Assembly (NCBI GenBank): GCA_965218985.1
Contig: CBDCMP010000007.1
Location: 2,604,001-2,668,000 of the forward strand
Direction of reading: 5' to 3'
Origin: Pseudopedobacter sp965218985
GTDB lineage: Bacteria > Bacteroidota > Bacteroidia > Sphingobacteriales > Sphingobacteriaceae
Length of the DNA stretch: 64,000 bases
Of this stretch, positions 17,823 through 25,938 are shown piece after piece (the first letter of the stretch is position 1; the number at the start of each line of letters is the position of its first letter). Below the pieces are notes generated by a model. It searched no databases. It worked only from the letters and a program-made list of their open reading frames with translations, and was not told the DNA's origin. Both the position numbers and the translations under genes were made by a program.

Positions 17823-17862
17823 AGCTATAAACATTCTTGCCATATAAATTTAAACAGGCTCT
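17823..17862 (+). repeat. Terminal repeat, right end of accessory segment
   Basis: The last 19 bases (ATAAATTTAAACAGGCTCT) equal the right tip of the 36.4-kb element. TATAAACA lies at the same spacing as ATAAACA there, while the 10 bases between have diverged. Orientation is inverse to 12197-12236. Confidence 0.65.
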
Positions 17863-17873
17863 TATGAAAATGC

Positions 17874-17881
17874 TAAATTTG
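17874..17881 (+). promoter_or_regulatory. Candidate Bacteroidota -7 box for the lutB-like gene
   Basis: TAAATTTG matches the TAnnTTTG consensus of Bacteroidota promoters and ends 4 bases before the ATG at 17886. That would imply an almost leaderless message. No good TTG -33 element is seen. Confidence 0.3.
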
Positions 17882-17885
17882 CAAC

Positions 17886-19268
17886 ATGACTTTAACATCT
17901 GAGAAATTTTTAGACGCCTCTCAATTGAAATCTTTCGATATCCCTCATCGCGATATCATTAATCATAATATAGGTAAGTATGATGCAGCAGTGGAGCGGG
18001 GGTTGTCCAGATTGATCAATTTAGAGTTTGCGAAGAAGAAAGGGCATATGATCAAGTGGAAGGTGATGGAGAATTTAGATAAGCTTTTACCCGAATTCGA
18101 GGCCAACCTTCAAAAAAAAGGAGGTAAAGTTTTATGGGCGAATACGATTGAGGAAGCTCATGCTGAAATCCTTCAGATTCTCAAAAGAGTGAACGCAAAA
18201 TCGGTGATCAAATCAAAGTCGATGGTCACTGAGGAGATTCATTTGAACGAGTTTCTGCAACAAAATCATATAGAATCTTTAGAGTCTGACCTGGGCGAAT
18301 TCATTGTTCAACTTTTGGGTCAAAAGCCTTACCACATTGTCACGCCCGCGATGCACCTTAGCAAGGAAGACATCGCTAAATTGTTTCATGAAAAATTCGA
18401 CACTCCTTTAGATGCCACACCGCAGCAGCTCACTTTAAAAGCAAGAGCGCTCTTGAGAAATAAATATCTTACTGCTGATGTTGGAATAACGGGAGCAAAT
18501 TTTTTAATAGCGGATACCGGGAGCATCGCCATCACCGAAAATGAAGGCAACGCCAGATTGACCACCACCTTCCCCAAAATACATATCGCAATTGTTGGAA
18601 TTGAAAAGATGATTCCATCCATGACCGATCTGGATTTATTTTGGCCAATGCTCTCTACTCATGGAACTGGCCAAAACCTCACTGTATACAACACCATTTT
18701 AGGAGGCCCCAAACAAGCCGATGAAACTGATGGCCCTGAGGAGATGTATGTGATCCTTCTGGATAATGGCAGAACTGAGCTTTTGGCTCAAAAGGAACAA
18801 AGACAAGGATTGTACTGCATCAGGTGTGGTGCCTGTTTAAATGGATGCCCCATCTATAAGAATATTGGTGGCCACACCTACAACACCACTTATAGCGGAC
18901 CAATAGGCTCCATCATCACCCCTCATTTACAGGGCATGAAAGAGTTCAAACATTTGAGTTATGCCTCCAGCCTTTGCGGAAAATGTTCTGAGGTTTGCCC
19001 AGTAAAGATTGACATTCACAAAATGTTGCTGTTAAACAGGAGAGATGCCGTGAAAGAGGGCTTAAATACAAAAACGGAAGATTGGGGCTGGTATTTTTGG
19101 AAAAAGGGCATGCTGAGGAGAAAATTCATGGACCTGTTCGGAGGTGGGTTTAAAAACACCATGCTGCATAAATTTTTCCATAAAACATGGGGAGACAAAA
19201 GATCCTTACCTGATGTGACCAAAAAATCCTTCAGTAAGCAATGGAAAGAGGATCATCCTAATCAATAA
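17886..19268 (+). CDS. lutB: LutB-like LUD-domain iron-sulfur protein
   Basis: 460 residues. The LUD domain (about 70-300) includes the GITGANFLIADTGSIAITENEGNARL signature region. Two 4Fe-4S cysteine clusters follow: CIRCGACLNGCPIY (about 315-328) and CGKCSEVCPVKIDIHK (about 365-380). This is the layout of LutB, the iron-sulfur subunit of the LutABC L-lactate oxidation system. lutA and lutC are not adjacent here, so the partners must lie elsewhere or the role differs. It runs into the SprT-like gene 13 bases later. Confidence 0.87.
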   Translation: MTLTSEKFLDASQLKSFDIPHRDIINHNIGKYDAAVERGLSRLINLEFAKKKGHMIKWKVMENLDKLLPEFEANLQKKGGKVLWANTIEEAHAEILQILKRVNAKSVIKSKSMVTEEIHLNEFLQQNHIESLESDLGEFIVQLLGQKPYHIVTPAMHLSKEDIAKLFHEKFDTPLDATPQQLTLKARALLRNKYLTADVGITGANFLIADTGSIAITENEGNARLTTTFPKIHIAIVGIEKMIPSMTDLDLFWPMLSTHGTGQNLTVYNTILGGPKQADETDGPEEMYVILLDNGRTELLAQKEQRQGLYCIRCGACLNGCPIYKNIGGHTYNTTYSGPIGSIITPHLQGMKEFKHLSYASSLCGKCSEVCPVKIDIHKMLLLNRRDAVKEGLNTKTEDWGWYFWKKGMLRRKFMDLFGGGFKNTMLHKFFHKTWGDKRSLPDVTKKSFSKQWKEDHPNQ

Positions 19269-19281
19269 AGGAGATGAAAAA

Positions 19282-19902
19282 TTGGATGAGAAAATAAGAA
19301 TTCTTTCAAAATATGTTCCTGCTGAAGCAGCCCCCTTAATAGCAAAGTGGATTGACTTCTATAAATGTGATTTTAAAATCTCTAAAAACAGGAACACCAA
19401 ACTTGGAGATTACCGGCCTCCACAAAGGGGCGCAGGTCATAAAATCTCTGTGAATTATGATCTAAACCCTTATGCCTTTTTGGTGACAACCGTTCATGAA
19501 TTTGCCCATTTATTGAGCTGGAATGAATATAAAGGGAATATAAAACCACATGGGCAAGAGTGGAAGAGTAATTTTAAAAGAATGATGCAGCCTTTTTTTG
19601 AATTCGATATCTTCCCGATGGATGTGAAGAAAGCGATAGTCGCCTATCTGCAAAACCCGGCTGCATCCAGTTGCTCTGATTTAAATCTTTATAAAACCCT
19701 CAGGAATTATGATCAGAAAGATCCAACCCTGATCACTGTGGAGAGAATTCCGGCTAACCATATCTTCATCATGAAAAATGGAAGGGAATTCAAAAAACTC
19801 GATAAAATAAGAAAAAGATACCGGTGCTTAGAAATGAAGACAGGCCTGATTTATTTATTCAGTCCGGTTGCAGAAGTGAGGTTGCTAGCCTCAGAAAGCT
19901 AA
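19282..19902 (+). CDS. SprT-like zinc metallopeptidase-domain protein
   Basis: 206 residues from a TTG start at 19282. No in-frame ATG exists nearby, and AAGGAG at 19268-19273 is well placed as a ribosome binding site. The SprT domain shows the zinc motif TVHEFAHLLSW (HExxH) and a downstream His in KPHGQEWKSNFK. C-terminal Cys residues are too few for the full zinc ribbon. The family relates to Spartan-type DNA-protein crosslink proteases, but the bacterial role is unproven. Its 3' end overlaps the convergent lipoprotein gene by 12 bases. Confidence 0.82.
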   Translation: MDEKIRILSKYVPAEAAPLIAKWIDFYKCDFKISKNRNTKLGDYRPPQRGAGHKISVNYDLNPYAFLVTTVHEFAHLLSWNEYKGNIKPHGQEWKSNFKRMMQPFFEFDIFPMDVKKAIVAYLQNPAASSCSDLNLYKTLRNYDQKDPTLITVERIPANHIFIMKNGREFKKLDKIRKRYRCLEMKTGLIYLFSPVAEVRLLASES

Positions 19903-20679
19903 ATCTCCACCTTCATAAATCATCTGTATTCCCTGTCTTTTGTATTTGACATTCAGTTTTCTGCCTTTATATGCGGCCGGATTCTCGCCAATTTTGATGA
20001 TCAGTGAATCAGGTTTTTTTACCAGATAAGACGACTCATAGTCATTACTTCCCAAAACCAAATATTTTTTTGAGGACAAATCCTGCAGCCTATCGAAAAC
20101 CAGATTAAAATTACCCGAACCATGAACTGCATCCTCTAAACGCTTAAAATTAACCTGTTTGTTTTTATCCACTAAATTTTCATCCATCAAAGAAAAAGAA
20201 GTTTGTGTAAGAGAGGAATCGCTGTTGGCTATTCTTTCCTCCGCCTTTAAAAAAACATTGTTTCTGAAATAAAATCTAGATTCTTTGAATTCGTAATCAG
20301 GTTTTTCACCTGAAGAAGCTTGCTTGTCCTTTTCGGTAAACAGCACCAGCTCTCCGTTTTGCAGATAGTAGCGCTTATCAGAAAAACCATATTTACCAGC
20401 ATCCCCAAATTCCTGGTAAATCACAGGTAAACTGTCCTTTAAAAACATAGTGGAGTAAAACAAATAATCCCCTTTCTCATAAACCGGGCTTTCCATTTCT
20501 TTCAATGAAGCGCTTTGTTTATCCAAACTGATGGCATAAAGCAAGATGCTGCTATCAGAGCTATTCACAGCCATTAAGGAGTCCCTTAAATGAGCATTTT
20601 TTTGTGAATTGTTCTGACAGGAGGATAATCCGAATCCGGTTACAATGAGGTATATAAAATATCGTCCGTTTCTTTTCAT
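19891..20679 (-). CDS. Lipoprotein of unknown function
   Basis: 262 residues with a lipoprotein signal ending at Cys21 (GFGLSSC). The mature part is beta-rich, with paired Tyr/Lys strands (EKGDYLFYSTMFLKDSLP, YGFSDKRYYLQNGELVLFTEK), and no catalytic motif is visible. The start follows directly after the stop of the E1 gene (20680), so it is the second gene of that operon. A metabolic link to E1 is not implied by sequence. Confidence 0.65.
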   Translation of the reverse strand: MKRNGRYFIYLIVTGFGLSSCQNNSQKNAHLRDSLMAVNSSDSSILLYAISLDKQSASLKEMESPVYEKGDYLFYSTMFLKDSLPVIYQEFGDAGKYGFSDKRYYLQNGELVLFTEKDKQASSGEKPDYEFKESRFYFRNNVFLKAEERIANSDSSLTQTSFSLMDENLVDKNKQVNFKRLEDAVHGSGNFNLVFDRLQDLSSKKYLVLGSNDYESSYLVKKPDSLIIKIGENPAAYKGRKLNVKYKRQGIQMIYEGGDLAF

Positions 20680-22656
20680 TTAATAGGATATTAACTTTTG
20701 AACATGATCATGAAGTCTTGAATTGGCCAGAAATTGATGTTCCAAGGCTTTATTCATTGGGACTGCTGTATCTAAACTGGCGCAGCGTGAAACTGGTGCA
20801 TCCAGATACCTGAAGCAGTGTTCTGTTATACGTGCAGAGAGCTCTGCCCCAAATCCACAACATAAGGTATCTTCATGCAAAATTAAAACTCTTCCTGTTT
20901 TCATCACCGAATCATAAACTGCTGTTTCATCCCATGGCTGCAAAGATCTTAAATCTAAGATATCAAAATTTAATTCAGGATGCTGAATTTTATAATCTAA
21001 AGCCCAGTGAACGCCTAAACCATAAGTGATGATACTGAATTGCCGCCCTTCACTCTGCAACTTCGCTTTTCCTATCGGGATCGGGAGATCACCTTCGGGG
21101 ATTCCCCCCGAGATCTTTCTGTACAAATATTTATGCTCAAAAAATAAAACAGGATTTGGATCTTCAACGGCAGAGATGAGCAGTCCGTAAACATCTTCCG
21201 GAAATGCCGGATAAACCACTTTCAATCCCGGAGTTTTGGTGAACCAGGCCTCATTACTTTGAGAATGGAAGGGTCCTGCCCCGGAACCGGCACCGGTGGG
21301 CATCCTGATCACCACATCCGCCTTCTCTCCCCAACGATAATGTGTTTTAGCTAAGTTATTCACGATTTGATTAAAGCCACAGCTGACAAAATCAGCAAAT
21401 TGCATTTCAACCACTGACTTATAGCCGTTGATTGATAAACCCAAAGCTGCACCAACAATAGCTGACTCACAAATAGGTGTATTTCTTACCCGCTCCCTAC
21501 CAAATTTATCCACAAAACCTCCTGTGATCTTAAAAGCACCGCCGTATTCGGCGATGTCTTGTCCCATGAGAATTAAATTTGGATGTTTCTCCATCATCAA
21601 ATTCAAAGACCTACTGATGGCATCCATGTATCTTCCTTGTTTCGATATGGAGGTTTGAGGGGTATATTCCACCTGATGAGGAACATACCTATCCTCCAAT
21701 TCAGCATGGATACTCACTTCTGGTTCCTCCTCAGCGAAAGCTCTTCCTATCTCTTCATTGATATATGTTTGAAATTCAACTTTGGTTTGGCTAATGAAAT
21801 CCTGATCAATCGTTTGCTGATTCAACAAATGCAGTTCATAATTCCTTACCGGATCTTTTAGCTCCCATTCCTTGAAAAGCTCTTCAGGCACATATTTCAC
21901 ACCCGAAGCCTCTTCATGTCCACGCATCCTAAAAGTCATGCATTCAATTAAAACCGGTCTTGGATTTTTCCTTACATCATCAGCTAACTCCTTAACAGTA
22001 TGATAAACTTCCAATACATTATTGCCATCAATCTTAATCCCCTCCATTCCGTATCCTTTAGCCCTGTCAATTAATTGTGCGCATTTGTATTGTTCGTGAG
22101 TTGGCGTGGATAAACCGTAACCATTATTCTCTATAACAAATAGAACAGGCAAATCCCAAACGGCGGCTACATTTAAAGCTTCATGAAAATCACCCTCACT
22201 TGTGGCTCCCTCACCGGTAAAAGCTAAAGTCACATGCTGCTTCTTCGCCAGTACATCTGCAAGAGCAATTCCATCAGCGACAGCCAGCTGCGGACCTAAA
22301 TGTGAGATCATTCCTATGATTTTATACGCTTGTGAACCAAAATGAAAAGAACGGTCTCTGCCTTTGGTAAAACCCGTTGCTTTCCCCTGCCATTGTGCCA
22401 TCAGCTTCCATAAAGGTATTCCCCTACTGGTAAACACTCCTAAATTTCGATGCATAGGCAGTATGTATTCATCTTTATTCAAAGCCAGGGTGCAACCCAC
22501 CGCTATGGCTTCCTGACCGATTCCGGAGAACCATTTCCCGATTTTCTCCTGTCGCAAAAGCTTCAACATCTTCTCCTCTATCATCCGCGGCAGCAAAAGA
22601 TTTCTATAGATGTTTATGAGCTGTTCAGAAGAAAGATTTTTTGTGTTGAACAACAT
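20680..22656 (-). CDS. Fused E1 alpha-beta subunit of a 2-oxoacid dehydrogenase (branched-chain type)
   Basis: 658 residues combining both E1 subunits. Residues about 1-310 are E1-alpha, with the thiamine diphosphate motif GEGATSEGDFHEALN ending in ENNGYGLST. Residues about 335-650 are E1-beta, with GQDIAEYGGAFKITGGF, EMQFADFVSCGFNQI and the transketolase C-terminal domain ILHEDTLCCGFGAELSARI. It decarboxylates a 2-oxoacid, probably the branched-chain 2-oxoisovalerate type, and acylates the E2 lipoyl domain. E2 and E3 are not nearby. Fusion of E1 subunits is known in Bacteroidota. Confidence 0.9.
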   Translation of the reverse strand: MLFNTKNLSSEQLINIYRNLLLPRMIEEKMLKLLRQEKIGKWFSGIGQEAIAVGCTLALNKDEYILPMHRNLGVFTSRGIPLWKLMAQWQGKATGFTKGRDRSFHFGSQAYKIIGMISHLGPQLAVADGIALADVLAKKQHVTLAFTGEGATSEGDFHEALNVAAVWDLPVLFVIENNGYGLSTPTHEQYKCAQLIDRAKGYGMEGIKIDGNNVLEVYHTVKELADDVRKNPRPVLIECMTFRMRGHEEASGVKYVPEELFKEWELKDPVRNYELHLLNQQTIDQDFISQTKVEFQTYINEEIGRAFAEEEPEVSIHAELEDRYVPHQVEYTPQTSISKQGRYMDAISRSLNLMMEKHPNLILMGQDIAEYGGAFKITGGFVDKFGRERVRNTPICESAIVGAALGLSINGYKSVVEMQFADFVSCGFNQIVNNLAKTHYRWGEKADVVIRMPTGAGSGAGPFHSQSNEAWFTKTPGLKVVYPAFPEDVYGLLISAVEDPNPVLFFEHKYLYRKISGGIPEGDLPIPIGKAKLQSEGRQFSIITYGLGVHWALDYKIQHPELNFDILDLRSLQPWDETAVYDSVMKTGRVLILHEDTLCCGFGAELSARITEHCFRYLDAPVSRCASLDTAVPMNKALEHQFLANSRLHDHVQKLISY

Positions 22657-22687
22657 AATGCTAAGCTAATGCTTTTTCAGAAAACCA

Positions 22688-23029
22688 TCACTTCTCTAAG
22701 TCCAGCTCTAAAGCCGGGTCCCAGAAATGATTTTTGAAATCGATGATTTGATCATTTTTAACTTTAATCCCCTCCTTTTCCAGCAACTCCTGCATTTTAG
22801 TGGGTGCGGAGAAATTAAATTTAGCGGTAAGCAAACCTGTTCTGTTCACCACCCGATGGGCCGGGATTGAAGGTTCAACCTTACCGGCTCCATTCATCGC
22901 ATAGCCCACCATTCTTGAGGAACTCTTTGTTCCCAAATAGGCTGCAATTGCACCGTAAGATGTCACTCTTCCTTTTGGAATTAGAGCCACCACCTGATAC
23001 ACCTGCTCATAAAAAGAAGCTCTATCCAT
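22688..23029 (-). CDS. Alkyltransferase-like protein (ATL, MGMT family without active Cys)
   Basis: 113 residues matching the DNA-binding domain of O6-alkylguanine transferases (YEQVYQVVALIPKGRVTSYG, SSRMVGYAMNG). The active-site PCHR is PAHRVV here, so the acceptor Cys is Ala and the protein cannot dealkylate. ATL proteins bind O6-alkylguanine and hand the lesion to nucleotide excision repair. It overlaps trmB by 8 bases. Confidence 0.88.
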   Translation of the reverse strand: MDRASFYEQVYQVVALIPKGRVTSYGAIAAYLGTKSSSRMVGYAMNGAGKVEPSIPAHRVVNRTGLLTAKFNFSAPTKMQELLEKEGIKVKNDQIIDFKNHFWDPALELDLEK

Positions 23030-23675
23030 TGAATTTAAATTTCACGTAGTTGATATTTTTCCCTTTTTGAAGGTAAATGCCTTCGTAATGTGTTTTAATG
23101 GACAGAATTTCATCTGCAGGAAAATCCCTGTAAACATCCTCAGTCTTTCGCAGGATCTCCAGGTTCAATTCTCCAATCTTTTCCAGAGTGTATCCATAAA
23201 ATCCATCATTATCTGTTTTTAGATGCATCACACCGTCTGGCTTTAAAACAGTTTCGTATTTATGGAGAAACTGAGGGTTGGTGAGGCGCTTTCTTTCTAG
23301 CGGACTTTGAGCCTGCGGATCAGGAAACGTGAGCCAGATTTCCCCCACTTCATCTTTTTCAAAATAATCAAGTATGTTTTGAATTTGAATGCGTAAAAAT
23401 GCCACATTATTGATGTTCTCGTCCAAAGCCATTTTTGCTCCAACCCATAAGCGATTACCCTTGTAATCTATCCCAACAAAATTCTTCTCGGGAAACTTTT
23501 TGGCAAGATTCACACTATATTCACCTTTTCCACAAGCCAATTCCAAAATGAGGGGGTTGTGATTTTGAAAAAATTCTTCCGCCCAAATCCCTTTATACAC
23601 CTTCCCTTCCTCCAACTGTTTCACATTTTTAAAGGTGCCTATCTCGTTAAAACGCTGTAATTTTCTCTTTGCCAA
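23022..23675 (-). CDS. trmB: tRNA (guanine46-N7)-methyltransferase
   Basis: 217 residues. TrmB hallmarks are the SAM motif LELACGKGEYSVNLA, the VGIDYKGNRLW stretch and the catalytic WLTFPDPQ with Asp and Pro. The enzyme makes m7G46 in the tRNA variable loop. The length is normal for the family. It is first in a two-gene unit with the ATL gene. Confidence 0.93.
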   Translation of the reverse strand: MAKRKLQRFNEIGTFKNVKQLEEGKVYKGIWAEEFFQNHNPLILELACGKGEYSVNLAKKFPEKNFVGIDYKGNRLWVGAKMALDENINNVAFLRIQIQNILDYFEKDEVGEIWLTFPDPQAQSPLERKRLTNPQFLHKYETVLKPDGVMHLKTDNDGFYGYTLEKIGELNLEILRKTEDVYRDFPADEILSIKTHYEGIYLQKGKNINYVKFKFNG

Positions 23676-23759
23676 AATTGTTTTTTAAGCAAAAATAAGA
23701 TTTCATCTTTATTATCAGGATAAAAATGCCTCTGTCTTTCCATACATTGAATAGAATTT

Positions 23760-23767
23760 TATCTTTG
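23760..23767 (+). promoter_or_regulatory. Candidate -7 box for GDP-L-fucose synthase gene
   Basis: TATCTTTG matches TAnnTTTG and lies 9 bases before the chosen ATG at 23777. It also argues against the upstream ATG at 23726. A -33 TTG at proper spacing was not found. Confidence 0.35.
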
Positions 23768-23776
23768 AGCTTAAAT

Positions 23777-24706
23777 ATGGAAAAAGCTGCTAAAATTTAT
23801 GTCGCGGGTCATAACGGAATGGTAGGATCGGCAATTGTTAAAAAATTAGAGAAAAAGGGGTTTCAGCACATCATCAAAAGGAATTCCAAAGAATTAGATT
23901 TAAGGAATCAACAGGCTGTCGCCAATTTTTTCTCTCAGGAAAAACCTGAATATGTGTTTTTAGCTGCTGCAAAAGTGGGAGGTATTGTAGCGAACAACAC
24001 TTATAGAGCCGAATTTCTTTTAGACAACCTGCTCATTCAAAACAATGTGATCCATCAATCTTACCTTAATGAAGTTAAAAAATTGATGTTTTTGGGTTCC
24101 AGTTGTATTTATCCAAAAATGGCTCCTCAACCTTTAAAAGAAGAATATTTGCTTACGGGACCATTGGAAGAAACCAATGAACCTTATGCCATAGCAAAAA
24201 TCACAGGGATTAAAATGTGTGACGCCTACAGGTACCAATATGGTTGTAATTACATATCAGTTATGCCTACAAACCTGTATGGCTATAACGATAATTATCA
24301 TCCACAAAATTCTCATGTACTGCCTGCACTCATCCGTAAATTCCACGAAGCTAAGGTAAACGAGGAGAAGACCGTGACCGTTTGGGGAAGCGGCAGCCCA
24401 ATGAGGGAGTTTCTTTTTGCAGATGATTTAGCTGATGCCTGTTTTTTTTTAATGGAGAATTACAATGAACCTCATTTAATCAATGTAGGCACCGGAGAGG
24501 ATTTGACTATCAAAGAGCTGGCATTGATGATTAAAAACATCATTGGTTTTGAAGGCGAACTGGTCTTTGACAGCTCGAAACCCGATGGCACCCCTCGTAA
24601 ATTAATGGATGTAAGCAAGCTTCATGGCCAAGGTTGGAAACATAAGGTTAACCTAGAAGAAGGAATTAAATTAGCCTATCAGGATTTCTTGGAGAAGTAT
24701 GTTTAA
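23777..24706 (+). CDS. fcl: GDP-L-fucose synthase
   Basis: 309 residues from the ATG at 23777; the ATG at 23726 would add 17 residues before the Rossmann strand. Motifs are VAGHNGMVGSAIVKKL (NADP binding), FLGSSCIYPK (catalytic Ser/Cys) and EPYAIAKITG (YxxxK). It is a 3,5-epimerase/4-reductase converting GDP-4-keto-6-deoxymannose to GDP-L-fucose for surface glycans. The partner gmd is not adjacent. It ends at a strong bidirectional terminator. Confidence 0.93.
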   Translation: MEKAAKIYVAGHNGMVGSAIVKKLEKKGFQHIIKRNSKELDLRNQQAVANFFSQEKPEYVFLAAAKVGGIVANNTYRAEFLLDNLLIQNNVIHQSYLNEVKKLMFLGSSCIYPKMAPQPLKEEYLLTGPLEETNEPYAIAKITGIKMCDAYRYQYGCNYISVMPTNLYGYNDNYHPQNSHVLPALIRKFHEAKVNEEKTVTVWGSGSPMREFLFADDLADACFFLMENYNEPHLINVGTGEDLTIKELALMIKNIIGFEGELVFDSSKPDGTPRKLMDVSKLHGQGWKHKVNLEEGIKLAYQDFLEKYV

Positions 24707-24744
24707 AGTAAAAAAATCCTAAACTGATTTAGGATTTTTTTACT
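24707..24744. terminator. Bidirectional terminator
   Basis: A perfect 17-bp stem (AGTAAAAAAATCCTAAA with its complement) around a 4-base loop. It lies between fcl and the convergent minus-strand gene ending at 24744 and provides T runs in both directions. Confidence 0.88.
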
Positions 24745-25199
24745 TAATACGTTTCACTCTCAGGAGGGATGCCGTAATCATGATCTTTTTTATTTTTCTT
24801 CTTCTTTGTGGTGGAGCTGATGAGCTTTGTCGCCTTGTCTACCCAGCTACTCAAAGTCTCTTTATTGAAACTCATAGAGTTGATGGTTTTTTGAGACAAC
24901 AGCGAAACCAATGTTTTCAAAAAAAATCCTCTTCCTCTTAAAATTGTACTGTTCAAAATATAAGGAAAGGCAACTCTTCCAATATTTGTTACCCAATCGG
25001 CCCTTTTGGAAGGTTGTTTGGCGTCATCTCTGAAACCTAAAAAAGTCAAGATCCTTTTTACAAAAACCACAGGGCTGTTCAATATTTCTTTGAAAGCAGC
25101 TATACTTTGATTAAAATAAATTTCATCCTCCGCTTTTTTTAATTTTAAAATAGCTATACGAGCTTTTAAATCTTGTGCATTTTGGATATTAGCTGACAT
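24744..25199 (-). CDS. Conserved hypothetical protein
   Basis: 151 residues, basic, with a helical N-terminal half (QDLKARIAILKLKKAEDEI) and a Lys-rich stretch near the end (STTKKKKNKKDHD). There is no membrane segment or known domain. Its start overlaps the holin-family gene by 11 bases, making it the last gene of a three-gene run (YtxH, holin-like, this protein) that resembles general-stress clusters in Bacteroidota. Confidence 0.65.
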   Translation of the reverse strand: MSANIQNAQDLKARIAILKLKKAEDEIYFNQSIAAFKEILNSPVVFVKRILTFLGFRDDAKQPSKRADWVTNIGRVAFPYILNSTILRGRGFFLKTLVSLLSQKTINSMSFNKETLSSWVDKATKLISSTTKKKKNKKDHDYGIPPESETY

Positions 25200-25563
25200 C
25201 TTTTCCTCCTTCCTCTTTGTCTTTAAATATTTTCTTGATAAAAGTATTCACCAGCGGATTTACAATGTAATTTTCCTTCATGAGGTATACGATGATCATC
25301 AGTAACAAATAGAATCCTGAGACGATAAAAAAACCGGCGTAGGTGTTCCCTATCACTGCAGATAGGTAAAATCCCAATGCCAGGCTAATGAATAAAAGAA
25401 ATATCAGACCCAAAATAAGCAACACTCCTCCAGCAACCAGGCTACCCACTCCCAGTACAATACTTTCTATGATAGTAAGCTTGGTAAGCTCTACCCTTGT
25501 CTGAATATAATCTTTGATTTTTTCAAAAAATTCTTTAAAGCCAGACGGTTCAATGTTTTCCAT
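25189..25563 (-). CDS. Phage-holin-family (Holin-X/YqjE-like) membrane protein
   Basis: 124 residues with an amphipathic N-terminus (FKEFFEKIKDYIQTRVELTKL), two long hydrophobic segments at about 32-62 and 68-92, and a charged C-terminal tail. This matches the YqjE/Holin-X superfamily. Despite the name, members are ordinary chromosomal membrane proteins near YtxH genes, not lysis holins. Confidence 0.8.
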   Translation of the reverse strand: MENIEPSGFKEFFEKIKDYIQTRVELTKLTIIESIVLGVGSLVAGGVLLILGLIFLLFISLALGFYLSAVIGNTYAGFFIVSGFYLLLMIIVYLMKENYIVNPLVNTFIKKIFKDKEEGGKDVS

Positions 25564-25573
25564 AGAAAAAAAT

Positions 25574-25840
25574 TTAAATGTTTTCAGTTTCCTGAGTATA
25601 ATCGTCTTCTGCTGATTTGATTTTTGATTTAATGTTGCTTACCACCCTATCCTTAAACTCGGTAAGATTGTCAATTTCTTCAGCAGCCTTTTCTTTAATG
25701 CTGTCTCCAAGGTTTTTCAAAGATTCTGAAAGTTTATCTCTTGTCTCTGTACCTTTTTCAGGTGCAAATAATAAGCCTAATACAGCGCCCGCAGCTAATC
25801 CAGCTAGCAAAGCAACCACTGTTTTTGAGTTGTCGTTCAT
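25574..25840 (-). CDS. YtxH-domain protein
   Basis: 88 residues from the ATG at 25840; a longer frame from 25912 lacks conservation features. One membrane helix with small residues (VVALLAGLAAGAVLGLLFAP) is followed by the YtxH signature FAPEKGTETRDKL and an amphipathic helical tail. YtxH proteins are associated with general stress. It heads the three-gene run. Confidence 0.82.
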   Translation of the reverse strand: MNDNSKTVVALLAGLAAGAVLGLLFAPEKGTETRDKLSESLKNLGDSIKEKAAEEIDNLTEFKDRVVSNIKSKIKSAEDDYTQETENI

Positions 25841-25938
25841 GTTATAAAATTTAATGTGAATAAATAAAGTTCCTATAACATCATAAGAAAATACCTTGCC
25901 AAAGTTGACCAATCACCCGGATTATTGAAATTAATCCT

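Larger units (their letters stand above)
12197..17862. other. Accessory segment bounded by inverted 40-bp ends
   Basis: A 5.67-kb stretch lies between two inverted copies of a 40-bp end sequence (12197-12236 and 17823-17862). It holds one doubtful small gene, three exported-protein genes and an IS4-family insertion, all unrelated to the housekeeping genes on either side (prfB; lutB-like). The same ends flank a 134-bp empty element at 36436-36569. That this segment moved as a unit is an inference. Confidence 0.45.

Noticed and set aside
25189..25563. Prophage lysis holin
   Set aside because: The family name suggests phage, but there are no phage genes nearby and the YtxH neighbour points to a chromosomal stress-type cluster.
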